Shown here: positions 42,735 to 51,490 of the stretch, piece after piece
How positions within the stretch are numbered: the stretch's first letter is position 1
Layout: each line of letters opens with the position of its first letter
NCBI RefSeq assembly: GCF_021049285.1
Contig: NZ_CP088017.1
Location: 3,731,380-3,795,379, forward strand
Length of the DNA stretch: 64,000 bases
Source of the DNA: Ruania halotolerans
Lineage (GTDB): Bacteria; Actinomycetota; Actinomycetes; Actinomycetales; Beutenbergiaceae
Direction: 5' to 3'
The notes under the pieces: model-generated
Seen by the model: the letters and a program-made list of their open reading frames with translations, nothing else
Told to the model about the DNA's origin: nothing
Databases searched by the model: none
Translations under genes and position numbers: made by a program

Positions 42735-44127
42735 AGTGATTCCGCCTCCACATCGACCCCGTCAGCGCCGTCGCGAAGGCGCACCAGAGCGAGTACGGCG
42801 CGAGTGCGATGCCGTAGCGGCGACCCGCCCGCGACGCGCGGCGCGCCAGACCCGCTGAAGACGCCGTCAGCAGCGCGGCGTCCAGCAGCGCGAGTGTGGG
42901 CTTCTTGGCCGTGAAGAACAGGCCACTCCACCCAGCATTCAGTGCGAGGTTCACCCAGAGAGCCTGTTCGTACTCGCGTGCGAGCCGGTGATGCCCGTTC
43001 GCGGTGAAGCTCACCTGTGCAGCGGCGCTCGTGGTGGCAAGAGTGCCATACAGCGCCGTCCACACGAGTGGGAAGGCCCACCCGGGAGGTTGCCAATCGG
43101 GGGTGGACAGTCGCCGGTACCAGCGAGACCGCGGGTTCGTCAGCACAGTGCCGAGCGCTGCGCAGGCCGCGACAGCCCCGAACGTGCGCGCCCAGATCCG
43201 GACCGCATCGCCCGGATCAGGCGGTGCGTCTTCCAAAGCACGCGCGACCGCCTTGCGGTAGGGCGTGCGACCTCCTGGCGGCGGCCCCACCAGGTCCACC
43301 AGATCGTTCTCCGAGCAGATCACCTCGTGCACCAGTGAGCGCACCAATGGTTTCGCCACGGCGGCATCCACGGGTGTGACCAGAGCGATCCAGTGGCTTG
43401 CCAACTGCGGGCTGAGCACCGGGACCGCCTGCACCAGGCGGCGTCGGAGGCCCGCCACCTCGGCGAAACCCTCCATCATCTCGAGGTAGGTGAGCACCTC
43501 GGGACCGCCGACGTCGAACGTCCGGTTGACGTCGGCCGGCAGGTCCGCTGCCGCCTCGAGATAGTGCAGCACATCGTCGATCCCGATGGGCTGAATCTTG
43601 TTCTCCACCCACCGCGGGGCCACCATCACCGGTAGCCGACTGGTCAGATAGCGCAGCATCTCGAAGCTTGCCGACCCCGCCCCGAGCACGGTCGCCGCCT
43701 GCAGCACCGCCGTCGGAACACCAGAGTCGAGCAGAACCTGCCCCACCTCCACCCGGGAGGATAGGTGGGTGGACAGCTCACCGGAGGGATGCAACCCGGA
43801 CAGGTACACGATCCGTTTCAACCCGGCCTCGCGGGCCGCCTCGGCGAACCCACCCGCCATCTCCCGGTCCCGGGCGGCGAGATTGCCCTTGCCGTCCATC
43901 GAATGCAGCAGGTAGTAGGCCACATCGACGGCGTCCAGCGCCTTGTGCAGGTCGCTCGCCGTGGTGGCGTCTCCCTCGACCACGTCCACCTGAGACCGCC
44001 AGGCACGGGGCAGGCGATCGGCGGACCGGGTGAGCACGCGGACGGTGTGGCCGGCGTGAAGCAGTCGCGGGACGAGCAACCCCCCGATATTGCCGGTGGC
44101 TCCGGTGACGAGGATGCGATGAGACAT
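42733..44127 (-). CDS. Fusion of NAD(P)-binding SDR and TspO/MBR membrane domain
   Basis: A 464-residue fusion. Residues 1-290 form an atypical short-chain dehydrogenase (NmrA/YbjT-like): ILVTGATGNIGGLLVPRLL, VVEGDATTASDLHKAL and YYLLHSMDGKGNLAARD. Residues about 315-464 form a five-helix TspO/MBR domain: TPDWQPPGWAFPLVWTALYGTLA, ALWVNLALNAGWSGLFFTAKKP and APYSLWCAFATALTGSMWRRN. TspO binds porphyrins and tetrapyrroles and affects stress responses. The junction has no frameshift or stop. It follows a CPBP protease gene by 2 bases. Redox-linked tetrapyrrole or isoprenoid handling is a guess. Confidence 0.9.
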   Translation of the reverse strand: MSHRILVTGATGNIGGLLVPRLLHAGHTVRVLTRSADRLPRAWRSQVDVVEGDATTASDLHKALDAVDVAYYLLHSMDGKGNLAARDREMAGGFAEAAREAGLKRIVYLSGLHPSGELSTHLSSRVEVGQVLLDSGVPTAVLQAATVLGAGSASFEMLRYLTSRLPVMVAPRWVENKIQPIGIDDVLHYLEAAADLPADVNRTFDVGGPEVLTYLEMMEGFAEVAGLRRRLVQAVPVLSPQLASHWIALVTPVDAAVAKPLVRSLVHEVICSENDLVDLVGPPPGGRTPYRKAVARALEDAPPDPGDAVRIWARTFGAVAACAALGTVLTNPRSRWYRRLSTPDWQPPGWAFPLVWTALYGTLATTSAAAQVSFTANGHHRLAREYEQALWVNLALNAGWSGLFFTAKKPTLALLDAALLTASSAGLARRASRAGRRYGIALAPYSLWCAFATALTGSMWRRNH

Positions 44128-44129
44128 GG

Positions 44130-44774
44130 CTAGGCCAACCTTTCCAGCAGCGGCGGCAGCAGCAGGAGCATCCCGCTGGACCAGATGATGTGGATCACGG
44201 CGGCGCCGAGCACGCCGCCCGTGGCGCGCCGGTACAGCGCGCAGACCAGCCCGAGAACGGCTGCGGCGAAGATCAGCAGCGGCACTCCGGAACCGACCGT
44301 GCTTAGTGTGTAGAGCATCGTCGAGACGGGGACCGCGTACTGGGAGCCGACGGCGTGGAACAGCGCACCGCGGAAAAACAACTCCTCCGCGAATCCGCTC
44401 ACGACGGTGGTCGCGAGCACGACCGGCAGGGCCCCGTATCGTGCGTGGTCGAGCAGGTCCTGCACCGGTTCAGTGAGCGTAGGGACCCGCGCGACGACGA
44501 GGGCCCCTACGCAGAAGACGGCGAGCAGTGCCAAGCCGATCGCGACTGGACGCCATAACGAGAGGCGTCGGCCACCGTCGGGATGTTCTGGGCGCCAACG
44601 CAACGGCCCGGAGGCGAGCGAGCCTCCCAGCCACACCCCCGCGAGAAGGAGCGAGCCGAGATAGAACAACGGGTCGCCAGGTCTCAAGGCGAGAGACCAC
44701 CACAGCAGCACGCTGCCGCAAGCCACCGTGAGCGCGACCGCTACTCGGCGACGTGACAGTCGTGCTTCGCTCAT
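44130..44774 (-). CDS. CPBP-family intramembrane metalloprotease
   Basis: A 214-residue polytopic protein with the CPBP (CAAX/Abi) motifs: EELFFRGALFHAV (EExxxR, motif 1), a second-motif region around TLSTVGSG where the typical Phe-x3-His is weak, and AVIHIIWSSG (motif 3 histidine). Six to seven hydrophobic helices are visible. Family members cleave prenylated peptides or bacteriocin-related proteins or act in immunity. It is coupled to the SDR-TspO gene (2-base gap). Confidence 0.8.
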   Translation of the reverse strand: MSEARLSRRRVAVALTVACGSVLLWWSLALRPGDPLFYLGSLLLAGVWLGGSLASGPLRWRPEHPDGGRRLSLWRPVAIGLALLAVFCVGALVVARVPTLTEPVQDLLDHARYGALPVVLATTVVSGFAEELFFRGALFHAVGSQYAVPVSTMLYTLSTVGSGVPLLIFAAAVLGLVCALYRRATGGVLGAAVIHIIWSSGMLLLLPPLLERLA

Positions 44775-44857
44775 GCGGGCACTACCTCTCGACGGGTCTC
44801 ACCATCCTCACCCGTGCTGCCGAGGTACACCACTGCTCACAGTGTGTGCGGAAGGGT

Positions 44858-45286
44858 TCAGGCCGTCAGCTCCCGCACCGGCACCTCGAGTTCACCCAGG
44901 AGCACCGTGATCCGACCGCGGATCTCGTCCCGGATCGGGCGGACCGCCTCGATCCCTTGCCCGGCCGGGTCGGCCAGTGCCCAGTCTTCGTACCGCTTGC
45001 CCGGGAAGATCGGGCAGGCGTCTCCGCAGCCCATGGTGATCACCACGTCCGAGGCCTGCACGGCTTCGGTGGAGAGAACCTTCGGCTGTTCGGCGGCGAT
45101 GTCGATACCGAGTTCGGCCATGGCGGCCACGGCCGTGGGGTTGATCTGCTCGGCCGGCATCGACCCGGCGGAGCGGACCTCGACGGCGTCGCCGCCGAGC
45201 GCCCGGAGGAATCCGGCGGCCATCTGGGACCGGCCGGCGTTGTGCACGCAGACGAAGAGCACGCTGGGCTTGGCGTCATGGGTCAT
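44858..45286 (-). CDS. arsC: Arsenate reductase, LMW-phosphatase type
   Basis: A 142-residue enzyme that reduces arsenate to arsenite for export. The phosphate loop is FVCVHNAGRSQMA with nucleophile Cys13; redox cysteines Cys86 and Cys90 lie in TMGCGDACP. It may take electrons from thioredoxin or from mycothiol/mycoredoxin, as known for actinobacterial relatives. It is the last gene of acr3-arsRC-arsC and overlaps the preceding gene by 4 bases (ATGA). The same fold occurs as a fused domain in that neighbour. Confidence 0.93.
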   Translation of the reverse strand: MTHDAKPSVLFVCVHNAGRSQMAAGFLRALGGDAVEVRSAGSMPAEQINPTAVAAMAELGIDIAAEQPKVLSTEAVQASDVVITMGCGDACPIFPGKRYEDWALADPAGQGIEAVRPIRDEIRGRITVLLGELEVPVRELTA

Positions 45287-46341
45287 CGGTTGTTCTCCTC
45301 ACGGTGAGTGGACTCGGAGGCGGAAGGGCCGCCGTCGGGAATCTGCAGATCGGGCACCAGATCCGCCAGCAACTCGCGCACGTGGCGGTCGATCTCGGCT
45401 TGGATGGCGGCCACACCCTCGGGCGAGGCCAGGGCGGGATCGCCCACCTGCCAGTCCTCGTAGCTCACCCCGGGGATCACTGGGCAGACGTCCCCACAAC
45501 CCATGGTGACCACCACATCGGCGGCGCGGACGGCGTCGTCAGTGAGCGGCTTGGGGAAGGCGGGCGGGGCCGCCAGCGCCGTGAGTGCTCCCCGTACGCC
45601 GGTGTGGATCTCCGACGCCGGAGTAGACCCGGCCGAACGTACGGTCACCCGATCTCCGGCGTAGTGATGCACGAGGGCGGCGGCAAGCTGAGAGCGACCG
45701 GCGTTCGCCACGCAGACGAAGAGCACCTGCGGGGGTGTGGCGGCCCGGTCCCGGGTGAGGTCGCTCAGGCGCTGGCGAGCGAACCGTTCGGTCAGTGGTA
45801 CGAGGTGGGCGCTGATCGTGGCCGTGCGGGCCAGGCCGGTGTAGGACTCGCGCACGATGGCACGCACCAGCGAATCGTCCACCTCGGCGAATCGCCCGGA
45901 CAGAGCCTCGGCCAGACGTTCGAGCGCGATATCGACGTCGGAGAGCCCGGTCATATGCGGGGCATCGGTGGTCGCGGCGAGAGCCGTCGGGGCGAAAGAA
46001 TCCAGCAAGGCCGTGACGGCGCTGCGGTAGCCCGGGGTGATGGAGTACCAGACCCAGGTGCCGCGGCGCTCGCTGGTGAGCACGCCGACCTCGCGGAGCA
46101 CCTTGAGGTGGTGGGAAACCGTCGGCTGCGACAGGTCGGTCAGTGCGGTGAGATCACACACGCACGCCTGACCTGCGGGAGCGGCGGAGATGAAGGAGAG
46201 CATCCGCAGCCGGAGCGGGTCGGAGAGCGCCTTGAGCGCGGCTCCCACCTGGTCGGCGACGGAGCGGTCGATGGCGCGCGCCTCGAGGGCGGGGGCGCAG
46301 TCGGGATCGGTGGACAGGGGCTGGAGTTCGGAGGTGGTCAT
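45283..46341 (-). CDS. ArsR repressor fused to arsenate reductase domain
   Basis: A 352-residue fusion. Residues 30-125 are an ArsR winged helix with an arsenite-site-like CVCDL (Cys60, Cys62) and recognition region LSQPTVSHHLKVLREVGVL. Residues about 130-200 are a three-helix bundle (SDVDIALERLAEALSGRF) also seen before ArsC domains in actinobacteria. Residues 205-335 are an LMW-type arsenate reductase with Cys210 in FVCVANAGRS and Cys282/Cys286 in GCGDVCP. It both senses arsenite and probably reduces arsenate. It overlaps acr3 and arsC by 4 bases each. Confidence 0.93.
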   Translation of the reverse strand: MTTSELQPLSTDPDCAPALEARAIDRSVADQVGAALKALSDPLRLRMLSFISAAPAGQACVCDLTALTDLSQPTVSHHLKVLREVGVLTSERRGTWVWYSITPGYRSAVTALLDSFAPTALAATTDAPHMTGLSDVDIALERLAEALSGRFAEVDDSLVRAIVRESYTGLARTATISAHLVPLTERFARQRLSDLTRDRAATPPQVLFVCVANAGRSQLAAALVHHYAGDRVTVRSAGSTPASEIHTGVRGALTALAAPPAFPKPLTDDAVRAADVVVTMGCGDVCPVIPGVSYEDWQVGDPALASPEGVAAIQAEIDRHVRELLADLVPDLQIPDGGPSASESTHREENNR

Positions 46342-47477
46342 GAGCGGATCTCCTCGTGGGAGGTGGGGGTCTCAGCGGTGACAGCGGTGTCGCCCTGTGA
46401 GCTACGAGAGCTGCGTGGATCATGGCCCCACCAGCGGCGGCCGACCCACAGGGAGACGTAGACGAGGCCCACGAGCACGGGGACCTCGATGAGCGGGCCG
46501 ACGACGCCGGCGAGCGCCTGCCCGGAGGTGGCTCCGAAGGTGCCGATCGCCACAGCGATCGCGAGCTCGAAGTTGTTGCCGGCCGCGGTGAATGCGAGCG
46601 TGGCAGAGCGTTCGTAGCCCAGGCCGAGAGCCTTGCCGGTCACGATGCCCAGGCCCCACATGAGCGCGAAGTAGACGAGCAGCGGCAGGGCGATGCGGAC
46701 GACGTCCCAGGGATTGGAGGTGACCGCCTCACCCTGGAGCGCGAACAAGCCCGCGATGGTGAACAGCAGACCGTAGAGGGCCCAGGGACCGATGCGGGGG
46801 ACGAAGCGCTCCTCGTACCAGTCACGTCCGCGGGCGCGTTCACCGATGAGGCGGGAACCGAAGCCCGCCAGGAGCGGTATCCCGAGGAAGACGAGGACGT
46901 TGATCGCGATCTTCCCCATGGAGACGTCCAGTGCAGCACCCTCGAGTCCGAGCCAGTCGGGCAGCACGGCGAGGTAGAAGTAACCGAGCAGGCTGAAGGC
47001 GAGCACCTGGAAGACGGAGTTGAGGGCGACGAGCACGGCAGCCGCTTCCCGGTCCCCGCAGGCGAGGTCGTTCCAGATGACCACCATGGCGATGCACCGG
47101 GCCAGGCCCACGATGATCAGACCGGTGCGGTACTCGGGCAGGTCGGCGAGGAAAATCCAGGCCAGGGCGAACATCAGCAGCGGGCCGAGCAGCCAGTTCA
47201 GCGCGAGCGAGGCGAGCAGGAGCTTACGGTCGCCAGCGACAGCGCTGACCTTGTCGTATCGGACCTTCGCCAGCACCGGGTACATCATCACCAGCAGGCC
47301 GAGCGCGATCGGCAGGGAGATCCCGCCGATCTCGAGCCGGACGAGCAGATCGCTCAGCGCGGGGACGAAGCGACCGAGAACCAATCCGGCGACCATCGCG
47401 AGCCCGATCCAGAGCGGGAGGCCACGGTCGAGGGCGGAGAGGCGGGCCGGCTGAGCGACCGGAGACTGCATCGACAT
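46338..47477 (-). CDS. acr3: Arsenite efflux transporter Acr3
   Basis: A 379-residue, ten-helix arsenite/proton antiporter. The essential cysteine is Cys128 in GLARCIAMVVIWNDLACGD; NNFELAIAVAIGTFG is the second conserved membrane motif. It pumps out arsenite made by the two reductases downstream. The ATG at 47477 lies only 6 bases from a predicted -10, so the transcript may be leaderless. The tail (HDPRSSRSSQGD onward) is polar and unconserved. Confidence 0.94.
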   Translation of the reverse strand: MSMQSPVAQPARLSALDRGLPLWIGLAMVAGLVLGRFVPALSDLLVRLEIGGISLPIALGLLVMMYPVLAKVRYDKVSAVAGDRKLLLASLALNWLLGPLLMFALAWIFLADLPEYRTGLIIVGLARCIAMVVIWNDLACGDREAAAVLVALNSVFQVLAFSLLGYFYLAVLPDWLGLEGAALDVSMGKIAINVLVFLGIPLLAGFGSRLIGERARGRDWYEERFVPRIGPWALYGLLFTIAGLFALQGEAVTSNPWDVVRIALPLLVYFALMWGLGIVTGKALGLGYERSATLAFTAAGNNFELAIAVAIGTFGATSGQALAGVVGPLIEVPVLVGLVYVSLWVGRRWWGHDPRSSRSSQGDTAVTAETPTSHEEIRS

Positions 47478-47480
47478 ACT

Positions 47481-47512
47481 TCAATATTGACGGACTTCGA
47501 TCCAGCCGTCAA
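47481..47512 (-). promoter_or_regulatory. acr3 promoter with overlapping ArsR dyad
   Basis: On the minus strand TTGACG (47507-47512) and CAATAT (47484-47489) are 17 bases apart. The palindrome TCAATATTGA (47481-47490) covers the -10, matching the TCAA/TTGA half-sites of ArsR-family operators. The expected start point falls on or next to the acr3 ATG. Confidence 0.6.
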
Positions 47513-47682
47513 CTGTCGATCGAGACCGGACCAGAGTCGCCACAGCGCGGCGCATCGCATCGCTATCTCTCAATTTTCAACACCTTAGTATCGACATCTT
47601 TCATCTTCAGGATCGATCGCGACACTCGACGACCTCGCCATCTACTCTCGCTGCATCATCCTGTCTCCCGGAGGTGCGCACG

Positions 47683-49104
47683 GTGCCTGATAGTCGCCGA
47701 CCGAACATCGTCCTCATCCTGAGCGACGACCACGCCGCGCATGCGATGAGCTGCTACGGCAGCCAAGTGAACGAGACGCCCTCCTTGGACCGCATCGCCA
47801 CCGAGGGCGTCAGGTTTGACCGCGCCGGCTGCACCAATGCGCTCTGCGCCCCGAGCCGGGCGTCGATCCTGACCGGAACCCACAGTCACCGCAACGGGAT
47901 GATGACGCTGACCACGACCTTCGACTCGACCCAGCCAACCTTCCCCGCACTGATGCAGGCGGCCGGATATCGCACGGCACTGTTCGGCAAGTGGCACCTG
48001 GGTCACGGCGCCGGGCACGACCCCGACGGTTTCGACGAGTGGCAGATCCTGGACGGCCAGGGCGAGTACGACGATCCCGAGCTGATCAGCCCAACCGGAC
48101 GCACCCAGCACCCCGGGTATGTGACCGACGTCCTCACCGACCTCGCCCTCGATTGGCTGGATCAGCAGGACGGCACACAACCCTGGCTACTACTGCTGTG
48201 GCACAAGGCCCCGCACCGGCGCTGGTTCCCGGGTCCGCACGAGCAGCACCTCTACTCAGGCGTCACCTTCCCTGAACCGCCGACTCTCTTCGACGACTAC
48301 GGAGCACGGGCTGATGCGGCCGGCGAGGCCGCGATCCGGGTAGGCCGCGACCTGGACGAACTGGACGTGAAGACCACGATCCCGACGTTTGACACGACCC
48401 AACAGCGCACCTCCTGGTTCTACCAGCGCTACCTGCGCGACTACCTGCGCTGCGTCGCCGGGATCGACCGCACCACGGGCCGCCTCCTGGACTACCTGGA
48501 CGCCACCGAACAGACCAGCAACACCCTGGTCACCTACGCCAGCGACCAGGGCTTCTTCCTCGGCGACCACGGGTGGTTCGACAAGCGCTTCATGTACAGC
48601 GAATCGATGCGTATCCCACTCCTCATGCGCTACCCGGCCGAGATCCCACCCGGGACGGTCAGCACCGACTTCGCCCTCAACCTCGATCTGGCGCAGACGT
48701 TCCTCGACTTCGCCGGGATCGAAGCGCCGGATCGGATGCAGGGACGCAGCCTGCGGCCGCTCTGCCGTGGCGAACGCACCCCCTGGCGCACGCACGTCTA
48801 CTACCGCTACTGGGAACACCTCAAGGCCGGTGTGGGCGCCCATGTGGGCGTGCGCACTGAACGCTACGCACTCATCCATTACTACGGCGAGGCCCTCGGC
48901 GTCACCGGCGCGATCGATGAGCCGCGCCACCCGGAGTGGGAACTCTTCGACCTCGAGCCCGACCCGCTGGAGCTGCGCTCCTGCTATCACGACCCTGCCT
49001 ACGCGCAGATTCGCCACGAGTTGACGGAGTTGCTGGTGGCCTCCATCCGTGAAGCCCACGACATACCTCCGCCGAGCCTGCAGCACCTCGCCCGCGCCTC
49101 CTAG
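47683..49104 (+). CDS. Type I sulfatase
   Basis: A 473-residue sulfatase with GTG at 47683, chosen because GGAGG lies 8 bases upstream; a GTG at 47674 would overlap that site. The formylglycine precursor is Cys55 in CAPSRASILTG; metal ligands include Asp15-Asp16 in LILSDDHAAH and the later SDQGFFLGDHGWFDK. No signal peptide is seen, so it should act inside the cell on imported sulfated sugars. It needs a formylglycine-generating enzyme, not found here. It opens the + arm of the glycan locus, before a sugar importer. The divergent ars operon is unrelated. Confidence 0.92.
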   Translation: MPDSRRPNIVLILSDDHAAHAMSCYGSQVNETPSLDRIATEGVRFDRAGCTNALCAPSRASILTGTHSHRNGMMTLTTTFDSTQPTFPALMQAAGYRTALFGKWHLGHGAGHDPDGFDEWQILDGQGEYDDPELISPTGRTQHPGYVTDVLTDLALDWLDQQDGTQPWLLLLWHKAPHRRWFPGPHEQHLYSGVTFPEPPTLFDDYGARADAAGEAAIRVGRDLDELDVKTTIPTFDTTQQRTSWFYQRYLRDYLRCVAGIDRTTGRLLDYLDATEQTSNTLVTYASDQGFFLGDHGWFDKRFMYSESMRIPLLMRYPAEIPPGTVSTDFALNLDLAQTFLDFAGIEAPDRMQGRSLRPLCRGERTPWRTHVYYRYWEHLKAGVGAHVGVRTERYALIHYYGEALGVTGAIDEPRHPEWELFDLEPDPLELRSCYHDPAYAQIRHELTELLVASIREAHDIPPPSLQHLARAS

Positions 49105-49138
49105 ACAACCGACCGACGCGATGCAAAGGAGCAACACC

Positions 49139-50527
49139 ATGAGAAGAGAAGGACGACTCACCGGAACGGCGGCGGCAGCGCTGGCGTCCTGTCTGGCACT
49201 GGCCGCCTGTTCAGGTGGTGACGGCGGCAACGGCACCGATGGCGGTGCCGCTGCGGACGGTCCCCTCACGTTCTGGACACCGCACGTGCAGCCGGACCGG
49301 ATGGCCGCGCAGCAGGAGATCGCCGCGGAGTTCACCGCCGAGACGGGCATCGAGGTGGAGGTCGTGGCCATGGCGGGCGCCGACCAGGACCAGGCACTGA
49401 TTACCGGGGCAGCGTCCGGTGATGTCCCCGATGTGGTGCTGCACGCCCCTGATCTGAGCGCCTGGCAGTCCCAAGGGCTGGTCGACTCCGCTGCCGCCAC
49501 CTCGGCGATCGAGAGTCTCGGCGCGGACACGTTCAACCAGCAAGCGCTCGATTTCATCACCATCGACGACAGCTATCAAGCGATCCCGGCCGACGGCTGG
49601 GTCCACCTGATCGCCTATCGTGCGGACCTGCTTGAGGAGGCGGGTATCGCGGTACCCACATCCCTCGACGAGCTCGCCAGCGCAGCCCAGACCATCCGAG
49701 CCGACGTCGGGATCACCGGAATGGCGATGGGCACCCAGGCGGGCACGCCGTCAGCCACCGAGGCGATCGAGTCCACCTTCCAGCAGACCGGGTGTGAGCT
49801 GGTGCAGGACGGAACAGTCACCTTCGACTCCCCGGAGTGCGTCCAGGCAGCCGGGAACTTCGCCACCCTCGCCGACTCCAGCGCTGCCGGGCCGTTCGAC
49901 GTGCTCAGCGCGCGCTCGGCGTACCTCAACGGCGATGCCGCGTTCCTGCTGTTCTCCACGCACATCCTGGACGAGCTCGCCGGCCTCGATGCGGACAACC
50001 CGCTCACTTGCGACGAGTGCGCCGACAACGAGGACTTCCTGATGGAGAACACCGGGTTCATCACCGTGCTGGACGAGAGCAACCCCGCTCAGTACGGCAC
50101 GACCCTGAACTATGTGATCCCCGAAGGTGCGAACGCCGAGGGCGCGAGTGAGTTCGTGGAGTACATGCTCAGCGATGGCTACAGCGCCATGCTCGGCACT
50201 GCTCCCGAAGGGCGGATCCCGCTGCGACCAGGCAATGCCGACAACCCGACCGAGTACCTGGACGCATGGGGCACCCTGCCGATGGGTGGATCAGACCAGT
50301 CGGTCGCCGATCTGTACGGCGATGAGCTGGTGACCTCCCTCGGCGACGGCATGAACGCCGTCTCCCGCTGGGGTTTCGGGACCGAGGATGCAGTGCTCGC
50401 CGGGGAGGCGTTCGCGCAGAACACTCTCGCGGAGCAGTTGGAGGCGCTTTACTCCGGTACCGATCCTGAGCAGGTGGTGGCAGATATGGCCGCCGCGGTC
50501 CAGTCGCTGCAGGACGAGCTCGGCTAG
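49139..50527 (+). CDS. ABC sugar-binding lipoprotein
   Basis: A 462-residue extracellular solute-binding protein (family 1). An AAAGGAG site precedes the ATG at 49139. The lipoprotein signal ends in LAAC (LALAACSGGDGG), giving an acylated cysteine near residue 24. The mature part has the family fold: FWTPHVQPDRMAAQQEIAAEF near the start and EGASEFVEYMLSDGYSAMLG near the end. Two permease genes follow directly. The sugar is unknown, but the upstream sulfatase suggests a sulfated oligosaccharide. Confidence 0.92.
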   Translation: MRREGRLTGTAAAALASCLALAACSGGDGGNGTDGGAAADGPLTFWTPHVQPDRMAAQQEIAAEFTAETGIEVEVVAMAGADQDQALITGAASGDVPDVVLHAPDLSAWQSQGLVDSAAATSAIESLGADTFNQQALDFITIDDSYQAIPADGWVHLIAYRADLLEEAGIAVPTSLDELASAAQTIRADVGITGMAMGTQAGTPSATEAIESTFQQTGCELVQDGTVTFDSPECVQAAGNFATLADSSAAGPFDVLSARSAYLNGDAAFLLFSTHILDELAGLDADNPLTCDECADNEDFLMENTGFITVLDESNPAQYGTTLNYVIPEGANAEGASEFVEYMLSDGYSAMLGTAPEGRIPLRPGNADNPTEYLDAWGTLPMGGSDQSVADLYGDELVTSLGDGMNAVSRWGFGTEDAVLAGEAFAQNTLAEQLEALYSGTDPEQVVADMAAAVQSLQDELG

Positions 50528-50530
50528 GAG

Positions 50531-51490
50531 ATGTCTGACGCCCGTTCGACGAGGGTGGCGCGGGGGTCCCGGCTCAGCCGGGGCCAACGCGCCAACCTCC
50601 ATGGATATCTGCTCTCAGCACCGTCCTACCTGACCATCACCCTGGTCATTCTCATCCCGTTCTGCGCCGTGGTGGTGTTCGCGTTCGCAGAGTTCCGGCT
50701 GATCGACGTTTCTCAGATGAGCCTGGGCACGATCGACTGGTCGCTGGCGAACATGTCCGGCGCCCTGCAGTCCGGACGGTTCTGGAGTGCGCTCGGGACC
50801 ACCGCGGCCTATGCGGTTTTCACCACCATCGGTGTGATCGTCGGCGGCGTCACCGTGGCACTGGCAATGCGCAAGCCATTTCGCGGCCAGCACGTGGTCA
50901 GGGCGCTCTTCCTCGTGCCGTACGTGCTCCCGGTGATCGCCGCGGCCACGATCTGGCGCACCATGCTCAACCCCCAGTACGGGATCGTCAATGCGTTCGG
51001 AACCTCCGTACTCGGCTGGGAAGCACCGATCGCGTTCCTCACCACGAGGTCGGCGGAGCTCGGCAGCCTGTCGATCCCGGTGGCCCTGACGATGGTGATC
51101 CTGTTCGAGATCTGGAAGTCGGCTCCGTTCACGTTCTTGTTCGTGACGGCCCGCTTGCAGAACGTCCCAGCGGAGCTGGAGGACGCTGCTGCCATCGACG
51201 GCGCCAATGCCCGCCAGCGGCTCACCCACATCGTGCTGCCACAACTGCGGACCGTGGTGATGGTGCTCGTCCTACTCCGGTTCATCTGGTCGTTCCAGAA
51301 CTTCAACGACATCTACCTGCTCACCCAGGGCGCCGGCGGCACCGAGGTGATGGCCGTGCAGGTGTTCAAGCAGCTCACGGTGCGCGCCGACGTCGGCAGC
51401 GCGGCGGCATACGGCCTGTGCATGACGGCGATCCTGGCCGTGTTCGGGATCGCGTGGGCGTTGACCAACCGGCGGAAGGAGGCGCTGTGA
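50531..51490 (+). CDS. ABC sugar permease (MalF/UgpA-like)
   Basis: A 319-residue inner-membrane permease with six core helices. The EAA loop reads ELEDAAAIDGANARQRLTHIVLPQL, the contact for the ATPase. The N terminus is a basic cytoplasmic tail (RGSRLSRGQRANLHGYLLSAPSY). It starts 3 bases after the binding-protein stop and overlaps the second permease by 4 bases (GTGA). No ATPase gene is present; actinobacteria often share one MsiK-type ATPase. Confidence 0.92.
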   Translation: MSDARSTRVARGSRLSRGQRANLHGYLLSAPSYLTITLVILIPFCAVVVFAFAEFRLIDVSQMSLGTIDWSLANMSGALQSGRFWSALGTTAAYAVFTTIGVIVGGVTVALAMRKPFRGQHVVRALFLVPYVLPVIAAATIWRTMLNPQYGIVNAFGTSVLGWEAPIAFLTTRSAELGSLSIPVALTMVILFEIWKSAPFTFLFVTARLQNVPAELEDAAAIDGANARQRLTHIVLPQLRTVVMVLVLLRFIWSFQNFNDIYLLTQGAGGTEVMAVQVFKQLTVRADVGSAAAYGLCMTAILAVFGIAWALTNRRKEAL

